From IMG/VR virus record IMGVR_UViG_3300027833_002080, positions 1-64,000 of that record: a stretch of 64,000 bases of DNA. One strand, given 5' to 3'. A program made the position numbers and the translations under genes. Shown here piece by piece: positions 7,729 to 12,781 of the stretch; position 1 is the first letter of the stretch, and the number at the start of each line of letters is the position of its first letter. The DNA is from a virus. The notes beneath the pieces are model-generated. The model saw only the letters and a list, made by a program, of their open reading frames with translations, ran no database searches and was not told where the DNA came from.

Positions 7729-7931
7729 TTAGCATGATGTTTAAGTCTGCTAATTAGTTTATCTAATTTAGCTTTCTCTTTTACAGCACCACTAGGATGA
7801 TTAGTTTGTAAAGCTTGTCTAATCTGAACATAACCTTTAAGACCATGTTCATTTAAGAAATCATTACGTAGTTTAGCACGTTCTTGTGCATTTTCTTGTC
7901 TAATTGCTTTTTTATACTTTGGATGTGCCAT
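7725..7931 (-). CDS. Small basic hypothetical protein (68 aa)
   Basis: The product is strongly basic and helical (KYKKAIRQENAQERAKLRNDF...KAKLDKLISRLKHHAK), with no recognised domain. The charge pattern suggests nucleic-acid binding. It sits between a membrane-protein gene two bases upstream and the zinc-ribbon gene, with which it shares an ATGA overlap. Confidence 0.5.
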   Translation of the reverse strand: MAHPKYKKAIRQENAQERAKLRNDFLNEHGLKGYVQIRQALQTNHPSGAVKEKAKLDKLISRLKHHAK

Positions 7932-7933
7932 AA

Positions 7934-8245
7934 TTAGTTTTTTTGTTGTTTATACCATGCTAATTCTATTACCATAAAAGGTAATACTATTTGATAGGAG
8001 AATGAATATCCTTTAGTTCTTTCTACTGCTATTGCAAATCCTGCAATCCAACCAATTGTAAGTTGAGGTTTGAAATCCCATTTACGTGTTTGTAGTAAAT
8101 AACTAGCATAAGTTATAACAAGCCATATACTCCATAGTAGAGTACATATTAATTTGTCAGGCATTTCTGCTAAGTTTAGTTTGTCTGTCAATACTATAAG
8201 AGAGACAGTTAACAATCCAAGAACAATGTAGTTTAGTCTTTTCAT
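7934..8245 (-). CDS. Small multi-pass membrane protein (103 aa)
   Basis: Three to four hydrophobic segments are visible: residues 5-22 (NYIVLGLLTVSLIVLT), 33-52 (LICTLLWSIWLVITYASYLL), 62-75 and 82-98. Short basic loops suggest an integral inner-membrane protein. No family was recognised. In an early phage operon such proteins often alter the host envelope or block superinfection, which is inference here. Confidence 0.5.
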   Translation of the reverse strand: MKRLNYIVLGLLTVSLIVLTDKLNLAEMPDKLICTLLWSIWLVITYASYLLQTRKWDFKPQLTIGWIAGFAIAVERTKGYSFSYQIVLPFMVIELAWYKQQKN

Positions 8246-8284
8246 TTTGTTAATGATTAAGTTAATTTAGGTTAAGGCAATGAG

Positions 8285-8309
8285 AGTAACAAGCGATTAG
8301 CTTGCTACT
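8285..8309. repeat. Intergenic hairpin, 10-bp arms
   Basis: AGTAACAAGC and GCTTGCTACT flank a 5-base loop GATTA, giving a 10-bp stem with one G-T pair. It lies just past the stop of the 8323-8691 gene on the minus strand. No T-run follows on that strand (CTCATTGCC), so it is more likely an RNA-stabilising or processing hairpin than an intrinsic terminator. Confidence 0.45.
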
Positions 8310-8322
8310 GTTTATTGTGTTA

Positions 8323-8691
8323 TTATCTGTTGAAATATTCTTCTATTGTTACGTATCTATCCTTATCAAAGTAAGAATAGTCTGGAAATATAAATGGAAA
8401 AGAACGTTGACTTGGAATTTCAACATAATCTTCGCTTTCTTTGTAAGGGTCTTTTAAATACATTTCTCCATGTACACCCATATACATTTCTTTTGCATCT
8501 TCAATTGAAGTTCCTTTGTCAAGTTCTGTTATATAATCTTCCTTTAGTTCAGGAAATTTAATAGTGTTAGAACCTGTTGAGATAACTGTTATTTCGCAAC
8601 GATGAAACAATAAGTGTGCAATTCTTTCTGATGGCCAACCACCTTTATGTGTTTCTATTTCTAAATTTGTTTTGTTGATGATAAAGTACAT
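8323..8691 (-). CDS. Hypothetical early protein (122 aa)
   Basis: No family was recognised. It is a soluble, mixed alpha/beta protein rich in aromatic and acidic residues. Its N-terminus is MYFIINKTNLEIETHKGGW and its C-terminus is FPDYSYFDKDRYVTIEEYFNR. There are no cysteine clusters, signal peptide or membrane segments. It is separated by about 120 bases from the gene upstream and 77 from the gene downstream, so it may have its own signals. Confidence 0.5.
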   Translation of the reverse strand: MYFIINKTNLEIETHKGGWPSERIAHLLFHRCEITVISTGSNTIKFPELKEDYITELDKGTSIEDAKEMYMGVHGEMYLKDPYKESEDYVEIPSQRSFPFIFPDYSYFDKDRYVTIEEYFNR

Positions 8692-8810
8692 GATTTGTTA
8701 TTTTTAGTGAGTTACGCAAACTCCACACCTCAACCCTTGTCCGTAGGATGGTTTTTTATATTTACGAGGTGCTTCTGTTTGCAACCAAGAGCGTTTAGTC
8801 TTTGGTTAGA

Positions 8811-9041
8811 TTATTTATGTAGTTCAATGTATTTCTTAGCTTCTTTATTAATATCTATGAAATCACTATGATTTAAACCACACATAGATAGTTCATTCAT
8901 TAATTCCATTTTCTTTCGTTTAAATGGATGTATATGAGCTAGTTTATCTTCTAGTTTTTCTTCTAGGTTTAGTATGTTTACTGTTAAATGAAATAAGTCA
9001 TAGATGTTTGTTCCTTTGTAGGAGATGTAATTGTGTGTCAT
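8811..9041 (-). CDS. Small hypothetical helical protein (76 aa)
   Basis: The protein is predominantly helical, with a likely short coiled coil (NILNLEEKLEDKLAHIHPFKRKKMELMNEL). No domain is recognised. It lies about 110 bases downstream of the terminator at 9153-9176, so it should be transcribed from a separate promoter in the 9042-9150 interval. I could not find a full TTTG/TAnnTTTG pair there. Confidence 0.45.
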   Translation of the reverse strand: MTHNYISYKGTNIYDLFHLTVNILNLEEKLEDKLAHIHPFKRKKMELMNELSMCGLNHSDFIDINKEAKKYIELHK

Positions 9042-9152
9042 AAGCGTTTGTGTTATAGTAGTTTAATGTTAGTTAAATGGTTTAGTTGTGGTTTTATGGA
9101 ATATGAGGCGAATGTGCCTTGGATGACACACTCTCTCACTATTATAAACAAA

Positions 9153-9176
9153 TAAAAAAAAGAGCCTAATGGCTCT
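9153..9176 (-). terminator. Intrinsic terminator after the first early gene
   Basis: Immediately after the stop of the 9177-9476 gene, the minus strand reads AGAGCC-ATTA-GGCTCT followed by eight T residues (9153-9160). A perfect 6-bp stem plus a U-tract is a textbook rho-independent terminator. It would separate the first early gene from the remaining early genes. Confidence 0.85.
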
Positions 9177-9476
9177 TTAGAAGAGATGGTCGTAAGTATT
9201 TACGACTTTCTCAAGATCGAGATTGAACTCTTTGAGTTCTTTCTCGGTTGGGATACCTGATGGTTTCATGTATCCTTTCGTGTCAGTTATGATACGAACA
9301 AATTGACCCACTACATATGTATGGGTCTTTTTGAAGATTAGTAATGAATCTTCACACTTGGTGCGTGAGCATCTAAAGTGTATAACAAAGGTGACCTTGG
9401 TCTTCTTTGAAGGTACAGATTCTATTGATAGGATCTTACCATAATGGTGCTTAGCACCTTTCTTTTTGTTTGCCAT
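9177..9476 (-). CDS. First early-arm gene, basic hypothetical protein (99 aa)
   Basis: The N-terminus is very basic (MANKKKGAKHHYGKI). The body is beta-strand-rich (SKKTKVTFVIHFRCSRTKCEDSLLIF...YVVGQFVRIITDTKG), resembling a small SH3/KOW-like barrel, though that resemblance is weak. It is the gene nearest the divergence zone on the minus strand and has its own strong terminator, so it is probably made early and independently. A role in host takeover or transcription control is speculative. Confidence 0.5.
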   Translation of the reverse strand: MANKKKGAKHHYGKILSIESVPSKKTKVTFVIHFRCSRTKCEDSLLIFKKTHTYVVGQFVRIITDTKGYMKPSGIPTEKELKEFNLDLEKVVNTYDHLF

Positions 9477-9508
9477 AGCAAATAAAAATTTAAATTAGTG
9501 GAACGATT

Positions 9509-9614
9509 AACCCCGGGGGGTGGCCAGAGGCCAAAAAATGATGGGGGTTGCTGTTTTAGTTGGTTACCGCATTCAACCCTAAAACAAATTTTAAAATTTT
9601 TCCCCCAAAAATTT
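9509..9614. other. Stacked hairpins in the divergence zone
   Basis: Three adjacent hairpins are visible. AACCCC (9509-9514) pairs with GGGGTT (9544-9549) around TGGCC-AGA-GGCCA. TGTTTTAG (9552-9559) pairs with CTAAAACA (9579-9586), with an inner GGTT/AACC helix. AAATTTTT and AAAAATTT flank a CCCCC loop (9594-9614). No open reading frame is credible here. It could be the 5' leader of the first minus-strand gene, a transcription barrier between the two arms or an origin element. Confidence 0.5.
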
Positions 9615-9634
9615 TTTAATCTTACCAGGATATT

Positions 9635-9642
9635 TATCTTTG
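9635..9642 (+). promoter_or_regulatory. TATCTTTG box, candidate promoter for small RNA
   Basis: TATCTTTG matches TAnnTTTG. About 20 bases upstream there is only TTTT (9611-9614) rather than TTTG, so the match is partial. It would start transcription about 9649, upstream of the strong terminator at 9758-9787. Confidence 0.4.
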
Positions 9643-9648
9643 TAAGGA

Positions 9649-9787
9649 CAAGGAATTTCGCTATCCTAAGAGTTTTATAGGAACGGTTGGCTAGGGCAGG
9701 TGTCATTTGATACTGTGTTTTACCATTGCACCATTACAACCAGGTACGGAAAATACTAAAGACCTCGCTATCAACGGGGTCTTTTTT
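9649..9787 (+). ncRNA. Candidate small RNA of about 140 nt
   Basis: No protein-coding frame fits this stretch, yet it ends in a strong plus-strand terminator and begins just after a TAnnTTTG-like box. GGTTG (about 9686) and CAACC (about 9738) can close a long domain, and the short hairpin GTGTC-ATTT-GATAC lies inside it. A terminator at this place needs a transcript coming from the left, and nothing to the left is coded on the plus strand. The exact 5' end is inferred. Confidence 0.4.
9758..9787 (+). terminator. Strong intrinsic terminator
   Basis: AGACCTCG (9760-9767), a 7-base loop CTATCAA, then CGGGGTCT (9775-9782) form an 8-bp stem with one G-T pair. T residues continue to 9787. It lies just before the 49-residue Cys-rich gene, so it could also act as an attenuator in that gene's leader. 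Confidence 0.8.
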
Positions 9788-9808
9788 AACCCCTAAATAA
9801 AAAAAATT

Positions 9809-9958
9809 ATGGCATGTAAGTGTGGAAAAAATGAAGAATGTAAATGTCAACAAAAAGACAATAATGCTTTTGATGACTATATGAAAGATTTAACAGAAAA
9901 AGATCAACCAACTTGTTCTATAGAGGATCAAGAAAATTGTGAAAACTGCGGAAGTTAA
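9809..9958 (+). CDS. Small Cys-rich protein (49 aa)
   Basis: The product starts MACKCGKNEECKCQQKD and ends CSIEDQENCENCGS. Seven cysteines fall into an N-terminal CxC...CxC cluster and a C-terminal set ending ENCENCG, separated by an acidic helix. This suggests a small metal-binding protein. It has an A-rich leader without a Shine-Dalgarno sequence, as usual in Bacteroidetes. It is isolated between two candidate RNAs. Function is unknown. Confidence 0.5.
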   Translation: MACKCGKNEECKCQQKDNNAFDDYMKDLTEKDQPTCSIEDQENCENCGS

Positions 9959-9969
9959 TATTAATTGAT

Positions 9970-9977
9970 TATATTTG
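9970..9977 (+). promoter_or_regulatory. TATATTTG box for the structured RNA
   Basis: TATATTTG is a perfect TAnnTTTG box directly after the stop of the 49-residue gene. The upstream position at 20-bp spacing reads CTGC rather than TTTG, so the upstream element is weak. Initiation is expected about 9984, exactly where the hairpin-rich RNA begins. Confidence 0.55.
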
Positions 9978-9983
9978 CACAGA

Positions 9984-10250
9984 AGCACTTTATAAGTATC
10001 ACCCCTGGGTAGCCAAAAAAGGGGTCAGACGTTGGATTGTAGTTCCTAAATAAGGAATAGAGTTTTCTCCAACAGCTTCGAAAGAGTAACGTATAGGCTT
10101 TAGTTAGGATAAATTGCACACAGGTAAGTGCGGTGAATTAACACCAGTATTATTATCCTTGGGTCCCCAATGGGAGCACTGCTAACAGCTGAAATCACAC
10201 TTGAAATCCAAAATCCAAGGGGGATAACTCTGTCTTTTTGGATCCTTTTT
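9984..10250 (+). ncRNA. Candidate structured RNA of about 270 nt, class unknown
   Basis: This gap has no coding frame but many helices. ACCCC/GGGGT pairs 10001-10005 with 10021-10025. GTTGGA/TCCAAC (10031-10036 with 10068-10073) encloses TTCCT/AGGAA. A three-way junction is closed by AGGATAA/TTATCCT (10106-10112 with 10153-10159) and contains hairpins TGCAC/GTGCG and GGTG/CACC. TCCC/GGGA follows at 10164-10175. It ends in a terminator and has a TAnnTTTG box at its 5' end. I compared it by eye with tmRNA, RNase P RNA, SRP RNA and group I intron cores and saw no convincing match. Function is unknown. Confidence 0.55.
10213..10250 (+). terminator. Terminator-like hairpin ending the structured RNA
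   Basis: ATCCAA (10213-10218) pairs with TTGGAT (10238-10243). The stem can be extended inward by G-T pairs, and the sequence continues CCTTTTT. The loop is large, so it is weaker than the terminator at 9758-9787. ATCCAA is also present as a direct copy six bases upstream. The U-tract ends nine bases before the late promoter. Confidence 0.5.
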
Positions 10251-10258
10251 AAAAAACC

Positions 10259-10290
10259 TTTGTATTGTAGCAGAAACTTTTATATATTTG
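10259..10290 (+). promoter_or_regulatory. Consensus Bacteroidetes promoter for the late arm
   Basis: TTTG (10259-10262), exactly 20 bases, then TATATTTG (10283-10290) match the Bacteroidetes sigma consensus completely. Transcription should begin about 10297, just upstream of the GroES-like gene start at 10312. This rules out the TTG at 10288 as the gene start, because it lies inside the promoter box. It probably drives the first part of the plus-strand operon. Confidence 0.8.
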
Positions 10291-10311
10291 TGGAAACTAA
10301 AAATATATACG

Positions 10312-10578
10312 ATGAAATTTACACCAAACAGTAACTGGGTAGTTCTACCCGATCCAACTTCAAACGAAACTGAATCAGGAATACTATTAGATGAGACTAC
10401 AGTTAGATCTCGTGCTAAGAGTAATATTCTTAAAGTGCTAGCCGTAGGCGGTCAATGCCATTTTGTAAAGGTAGGAGATACTGCTATAATAGATCCTAGA
10501 ACAGAAGCTATTCAAATGCCTATTGAAGGTCAAAACTGCTTATTAATTAATGAGTATCAAATTATAGGTAAAGAATGA
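10312..10578 (+). CDS. GroES-like co-chaperonin (Cpn10 family)
   Basis: The 88-residue product matches the Cpn10 fold in pattern: a start MKFTPNSNWVVLPDP (usual form rplgdRVlVkp), a mobile-loop-like segment TSNETESGILLDET followed by basic residues, then ILKVLAVGG, VKVGDTAIIDP and a closing LLINEYQIIGKE (usual form y.ii.e.dIlg.i). T4 gp31-type co-chaperonins work with host GroEL to fold phage capsid proteins, which fits its place at the head of the late arm. The ATG at 10312 is chosen because the in-frame upstream TTG lies in the promoter. Confidence 0.75.
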   Translation: MKFTPNSNWVVLPDPTSNETESGILLDETTVRSRAKSNILKVLAVGGQCHFVKVGDTAIIDPRTEAIQMPIEGQNCLLINEYQIIGKE

Positions 10579-10763
10579 TAACCAGTAGCGTAGAGGTAGA
10601 TACTGTATACGAATGGTTAACTACTGTACTTAAATTTGAAGAAAAAATAACTGATCTTGATGCAGTAGGAATGGTTAAAGGATGGAATACAGCATTAAGT
10701 ATATCTCCTACTGGTTTTGTAGTTAGCATCGAAGTAGAAATGGACGAAGATTATGAGCAATAA
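10575..10763 (+). CDS. Small acidic hypothetical protein (62 aa)
   Basis: The product is acidic (final residues SIEVEMDEDYEQ) with no recognised domain. It is coupled to the GroES-like gene through an ATGA overlap and overlaps the next gene by 11 bases, so it is part of the same transcript. Confidence 0.5.
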   Translation: MITSSVEVDTVYEWLTTVLKFEEKITDLDAVGMVKGWNTALSISPTGFVVSIEVEMDEDYEQ

Positions 10764-11091
10764 GAAAAGAATAACTGTCAAAATAGATACAACTTATAAG
10801 TATGTAAGATTGTGGAACGGTCTTTTTAATTTAACACCTAAAGAGTTACGAATTCTATCCGAGTTTATAGATGCTAATAAAGAAGTTACTTTAGAAATGT
10901 CTAATGTGTGTCATGTAGCAATTAAAAAGCTTGTAGCAAAAAAATTAAATATTGTAGATTACAATACTTTAAATAACTACGTAAAGCGATTTAAAAAGAA
11001 AGGAGTCATTATTAAAAAAGGTAAAGACTATTCGTTTAATAAACTTCTTGATCCGGCTACGGCAAGTGTAGAAATATTTATAACTAAATGA
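10753..11091 (+). CDS. Probable HTH DNA-binding protein (112 aa)
   Basis: The product is basic, with a helix-turn-helix-like tract (LTPKELRILSEFIDANKEVTLE, then HVAIKKLVAKKLNIVDYNTLNNYVKRFKKKGVII). The order resembles a winged-helix domain of a phage regulator. Its place near the start of the late arm would fit a late-gene regulator. No family name can be given by eye. Its stop overlaps the next start as ATGA. Confidence 0.5.
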   Translation: MSNKKRITVKIDTTYKYVRLWNGLFNLTPKELRILSEFIDANKEVTLEMSNVCHVAIKKLVAKKLNIVDYNTLNNYVKRFKKKGVIIKKGKDYSFNKLLDPATASVEIFITK

Positions 11092-11213
11092 ACGTAATAG
11101 GAGATGATCACTATATTTACACTACGCACATATCATACAATTATACACTTGTAATTGTGCAAAACTCAATAGGAGAAGTTATAGAATTACAAATTGAAAA
11201 ATATTATGAGTAA
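11088..11213 (+). CDS. Small hypothetical protein (41 aa)
   Basis: This short gene is supported by an ATGA overlap with the preceding stop and an 8-base overlap with the next start. The product (MNVIGDDHYIYTTHISYNYT...) is rich in beta-forming and aromatic residues and ends in acidic and Tyr residues. There is no known domain. Confidence 0.45.
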   Translation: MNVIGDDHYIYTTHISYNYTLVIVQNSIGEVIELQIEKYYE

Positions 11214-11622
11214 AAATAAGAACAAAATAACTAAGCAAGCTCTTAACTTAAAAAAAGGAGCTCCAGTAAACAAAGCGTTAGAGCCAAAGATCTTACCAGA
11301 TCGACAACCTGCGGCTCCATCAAAATCTGTTAAGCCTCCAAACGTATTTAAAATGATGAAGTCTTTTGGTAAAGATTTATCTAAATATGTTTTAGCGGGC
11401 GCTCCTAACTGTACGACTGAGGATTATAAAGATAGATTGTTAACTTGTGATGCGTGCCCTCATTTATTAAGACACATGATGAGATGCGGTAAGTGTGGAT
11501 GCCTAGTAGAGCACAAAGCTAAATGGAAAACTACAACTTGCCCGGAAGGTAAATGGAAGAAGCAAGATTTATCCAACCTGCCCCAACCTAAGAAGCCTGA
11601 TAATGAGCCAGATAAAAAATGA
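11206..11622 (+). CDS. Zinc-knuckle protein upstream of terminase (138 aa)
   Basis: A basic, Pro-rich N-terminal half leads into a C-terminal metal-binding region with cysteine pairs in CDACPHLL and RCGKCGCLVEHKAKW, then a further Cys in TTTCPEGKW. This is a zinc-binding layout seen in small phage proteins near packaging genes. Start ATG 11206 is preferred over an in-frame TTG at 11194 because it gives the usual short overlap with the previous stop. The protein may help packaging or head assembly, which is inference. Confidence 0.6.
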   Translation: MSKNKNKITKQALNLKKGAPVNKALEPKILPDRQPAAPSKSVKPPNVFKMMKSFGKDLSKYVLAGAPNCTTEDYKDRLLTCDACPHLLRHMMRCGKCGCLVEHKAKWKTTTCPEGKWKKQDLSNLPQPKKPDNEPDKK

Positions 11623-11824
11623 AATAATATATAAGCTAGCTACAAAATACAATCTGCCTATTAGTAAAGTTGAAGAGATAGTTAATTTTCAGTTTAAGTT
11701 TGTAAAAAATGTGATGGCCAAAGGATCTTTTGAGGCTGTGCGGTTACCGTACTTTGGTAAATTTTCAGCTAAAAAAGAAAGGATTAACCACATAAATAAA
11801 CTAAGCAATGAAGCTAAAAGATGA
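11603..11824 (+). CDS. HU/IHF-like DNA-architectural protein (73 aa)
   Basis: The segment ISKVEEIVNFQFKFVKNVMAKG followed by VRLPYFGKFSAKKERI matches the HU/IHF core (helix, then ...v.l.gFGtF....r). At 73 residues it is shorter than bacterial HU (about 90) and lacks most of the beta-arm C-terminus. crAss-like phages carry IHF-like subunits near their packaging and head genes, which supports the overall assignment. It probably bends DNA or contributes to packaged DNA organisation. Confidence 0.7.
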   Translation: MSQIKNEIIYKLATKYNLPISKVEEIVNFQFKFVKNVMAKGSFEAVRLPYFGKFSAKKERINHINKLSNEAKR

Positions 11825-12329
11825 TTTACTATATATTAAAGCTAACAAAGCTGTACCTAGCCCATATGCGTTACAAATAAAAGAATTCCAAAAATTAAAC
11901 GCAGATGATCTTTCGTTTGTCTACTTTATGGTAGATCATAGATCTCCTTTTTCAGTTTATGAGTGGAGGCAACGAGAAATTGAAGTAAAAAACAGTATAT
12001 TTGGAGAAGACAAGAAATGGTCTCCCTCAAATAGAGTGTTAGCTGCGTGCAAAAAGTATGCAGAACTTATAGAAACCTCTGCAGTTAAATTACTAAAAGC
12101 TGCTACTGAGTCTGTAACTAAACTAGAGAAATACTTTAGGACAATAGATTTAACAGAGTTAGATGACAGAGGTAAGCCAATATATACAGCCAAAGATCTA
12201 ATAGGTAATTTAGAAAAGATGGGTAAAGTAGTAGACGGGTTATCTAGATTAGAAGAGATAGTTAAAAAAGAAGAGCAGACTAACAATCCAAATAGAGGTG
12301 GAGTAGAAGTTAATAAATACAGTATGTAA
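11808..12329 (+). CDS. Possible small terminase subunit (173 aa)
   Basis: This helical protein is located between the HU-like gene and the large terminase. It has an N-terminal segment with SPYALQIKEFQKLNADDLSFVYFMVD and a long helical centre. Position and size fit a phage small terminase subunit, which recognises DNA and stimulates the motor. No HTH can be confirmed by eye, so the call rests mainly on gene order. The start overlaps the HU-like gene by 17 bases. Confidence 0.4.
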   Translation: MKLKDDLLYIKANKAVPSPYALQIKEFQKLNADDLSFVYFMVDHRSPFSVYEWRQREIEVKNSIFGEDKKWSPSNRVLAACKKYAELIETSAVKLLKAATESVTKLEKYFRTIDLTELDDRGKPIYTAKDLIGNLEKMGKVVDGLSRLEEIVKKEEQTNNPNRGGVEVNKYSM

Positions 12330-12330
12330 T

Positions 12331-12600
12331 ATGGATTTTTTAGAAGAAATAGATGAATTTAACACGGCAATGGAAAATGCTTACGATTTTATTACAGGTA
12401 GGGTAACATTAGACACATTAGTAACAGATTTAAGTATAAACGGAGTACACACTTACGTACTACCGTTTGACCCAGAAAAAGAAACAGGAACAGATCCTGA
12501 AACATTAGATTTAGTTATAGAACATTTTGAAAGCACTGAAGAGTATGAAAAATGTCAAGTATTATTACAAATAAAGCAGAAAACCCATGGCAAAATATAA
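12331..12600 (+). CDS. Small acidic hypothetical protein (89 aa)
   Basis: The product is acidic and helical at both ends (MDFLEEIDEFNTAMENAYDF; EHFESTEEYEKCQVLLQI), with a central beta segment. It is conserved in position between the putative small and large terminase genes and overlaps the following zinc-ribbon gene by 14 bases. Function is unknown. Confidence 0.5.
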   Translation: MDFLEEIDEFNTAMENAYDFITGRVTLDTLVTDLSINGVHTYVLPFDPEKETGTDPETLDLVIEHFESTEEYEKCQVLLQIKQKTHGKI

Positions 12601-12781
12601 ATGTACTGCATGCAATAAAGAAGTGGATCTTTCTACGCAAACAATAGTTGTTAAAGACGGAAATATAGTTTGTAAAGAAGCTGTATGCTGTGATAAATAC
12701 ATGACGGCTGTCAAAGGAAAATTTGAAGGCTTTGGTGGTATAATTAAAAAAGGAAATGGCTCAGTAGGTGGTAAATTCTAA
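12587..12781 (+). CDS. Small zinc-ribbon protein (64 aa)
   Basis: CTAC near the N-terminus and CKEAVCC in the middle provide two Cys pairs about 25 residues apart, a zinc-ribbon-like layout. The C-terminus is Gly- and Lys-rich (FGGIIKKGNGSVGGKF). It is sandwiched between two overlapping genes in the packaging block. The role is unknown. Confidence 0.55.
   Translation: MAKYKCTACNKEVDLSTQTIVVKDGNIVCKEAVCCDKYMTAVKGKFEGFGGIIKKGNGSVGGKF

Noticed and set aside
8704-8784. Minus-strand frame of 26 codons starting at TTG (LQTEAPRKYKKPSYGQG...)
   Set aside because: The composition is protein-like, but no ATG or overlap with a neighbour supports it, and a hairpin AACCAA/TTGGTT overlaps its start. The 8692-8810 gap otherwise shows nothing firm.
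9686-9742. Minus-strand text resembling a tRNA D-arm (AATGGTA context) with matching GGTTG/CAACC ends
   Set aside because: No anticodon stem of five pairs and no T-arm could be formed at the right distance, so it is not called a tRNA; it is treated as part of the candidate small RNA.
10288-10311. TTG start extending the GroES-like protein by eight residues
   Set aside because: The TTG is part of the consensus -10-like box of the late promoter, so translation cannot begin there on that transcript.
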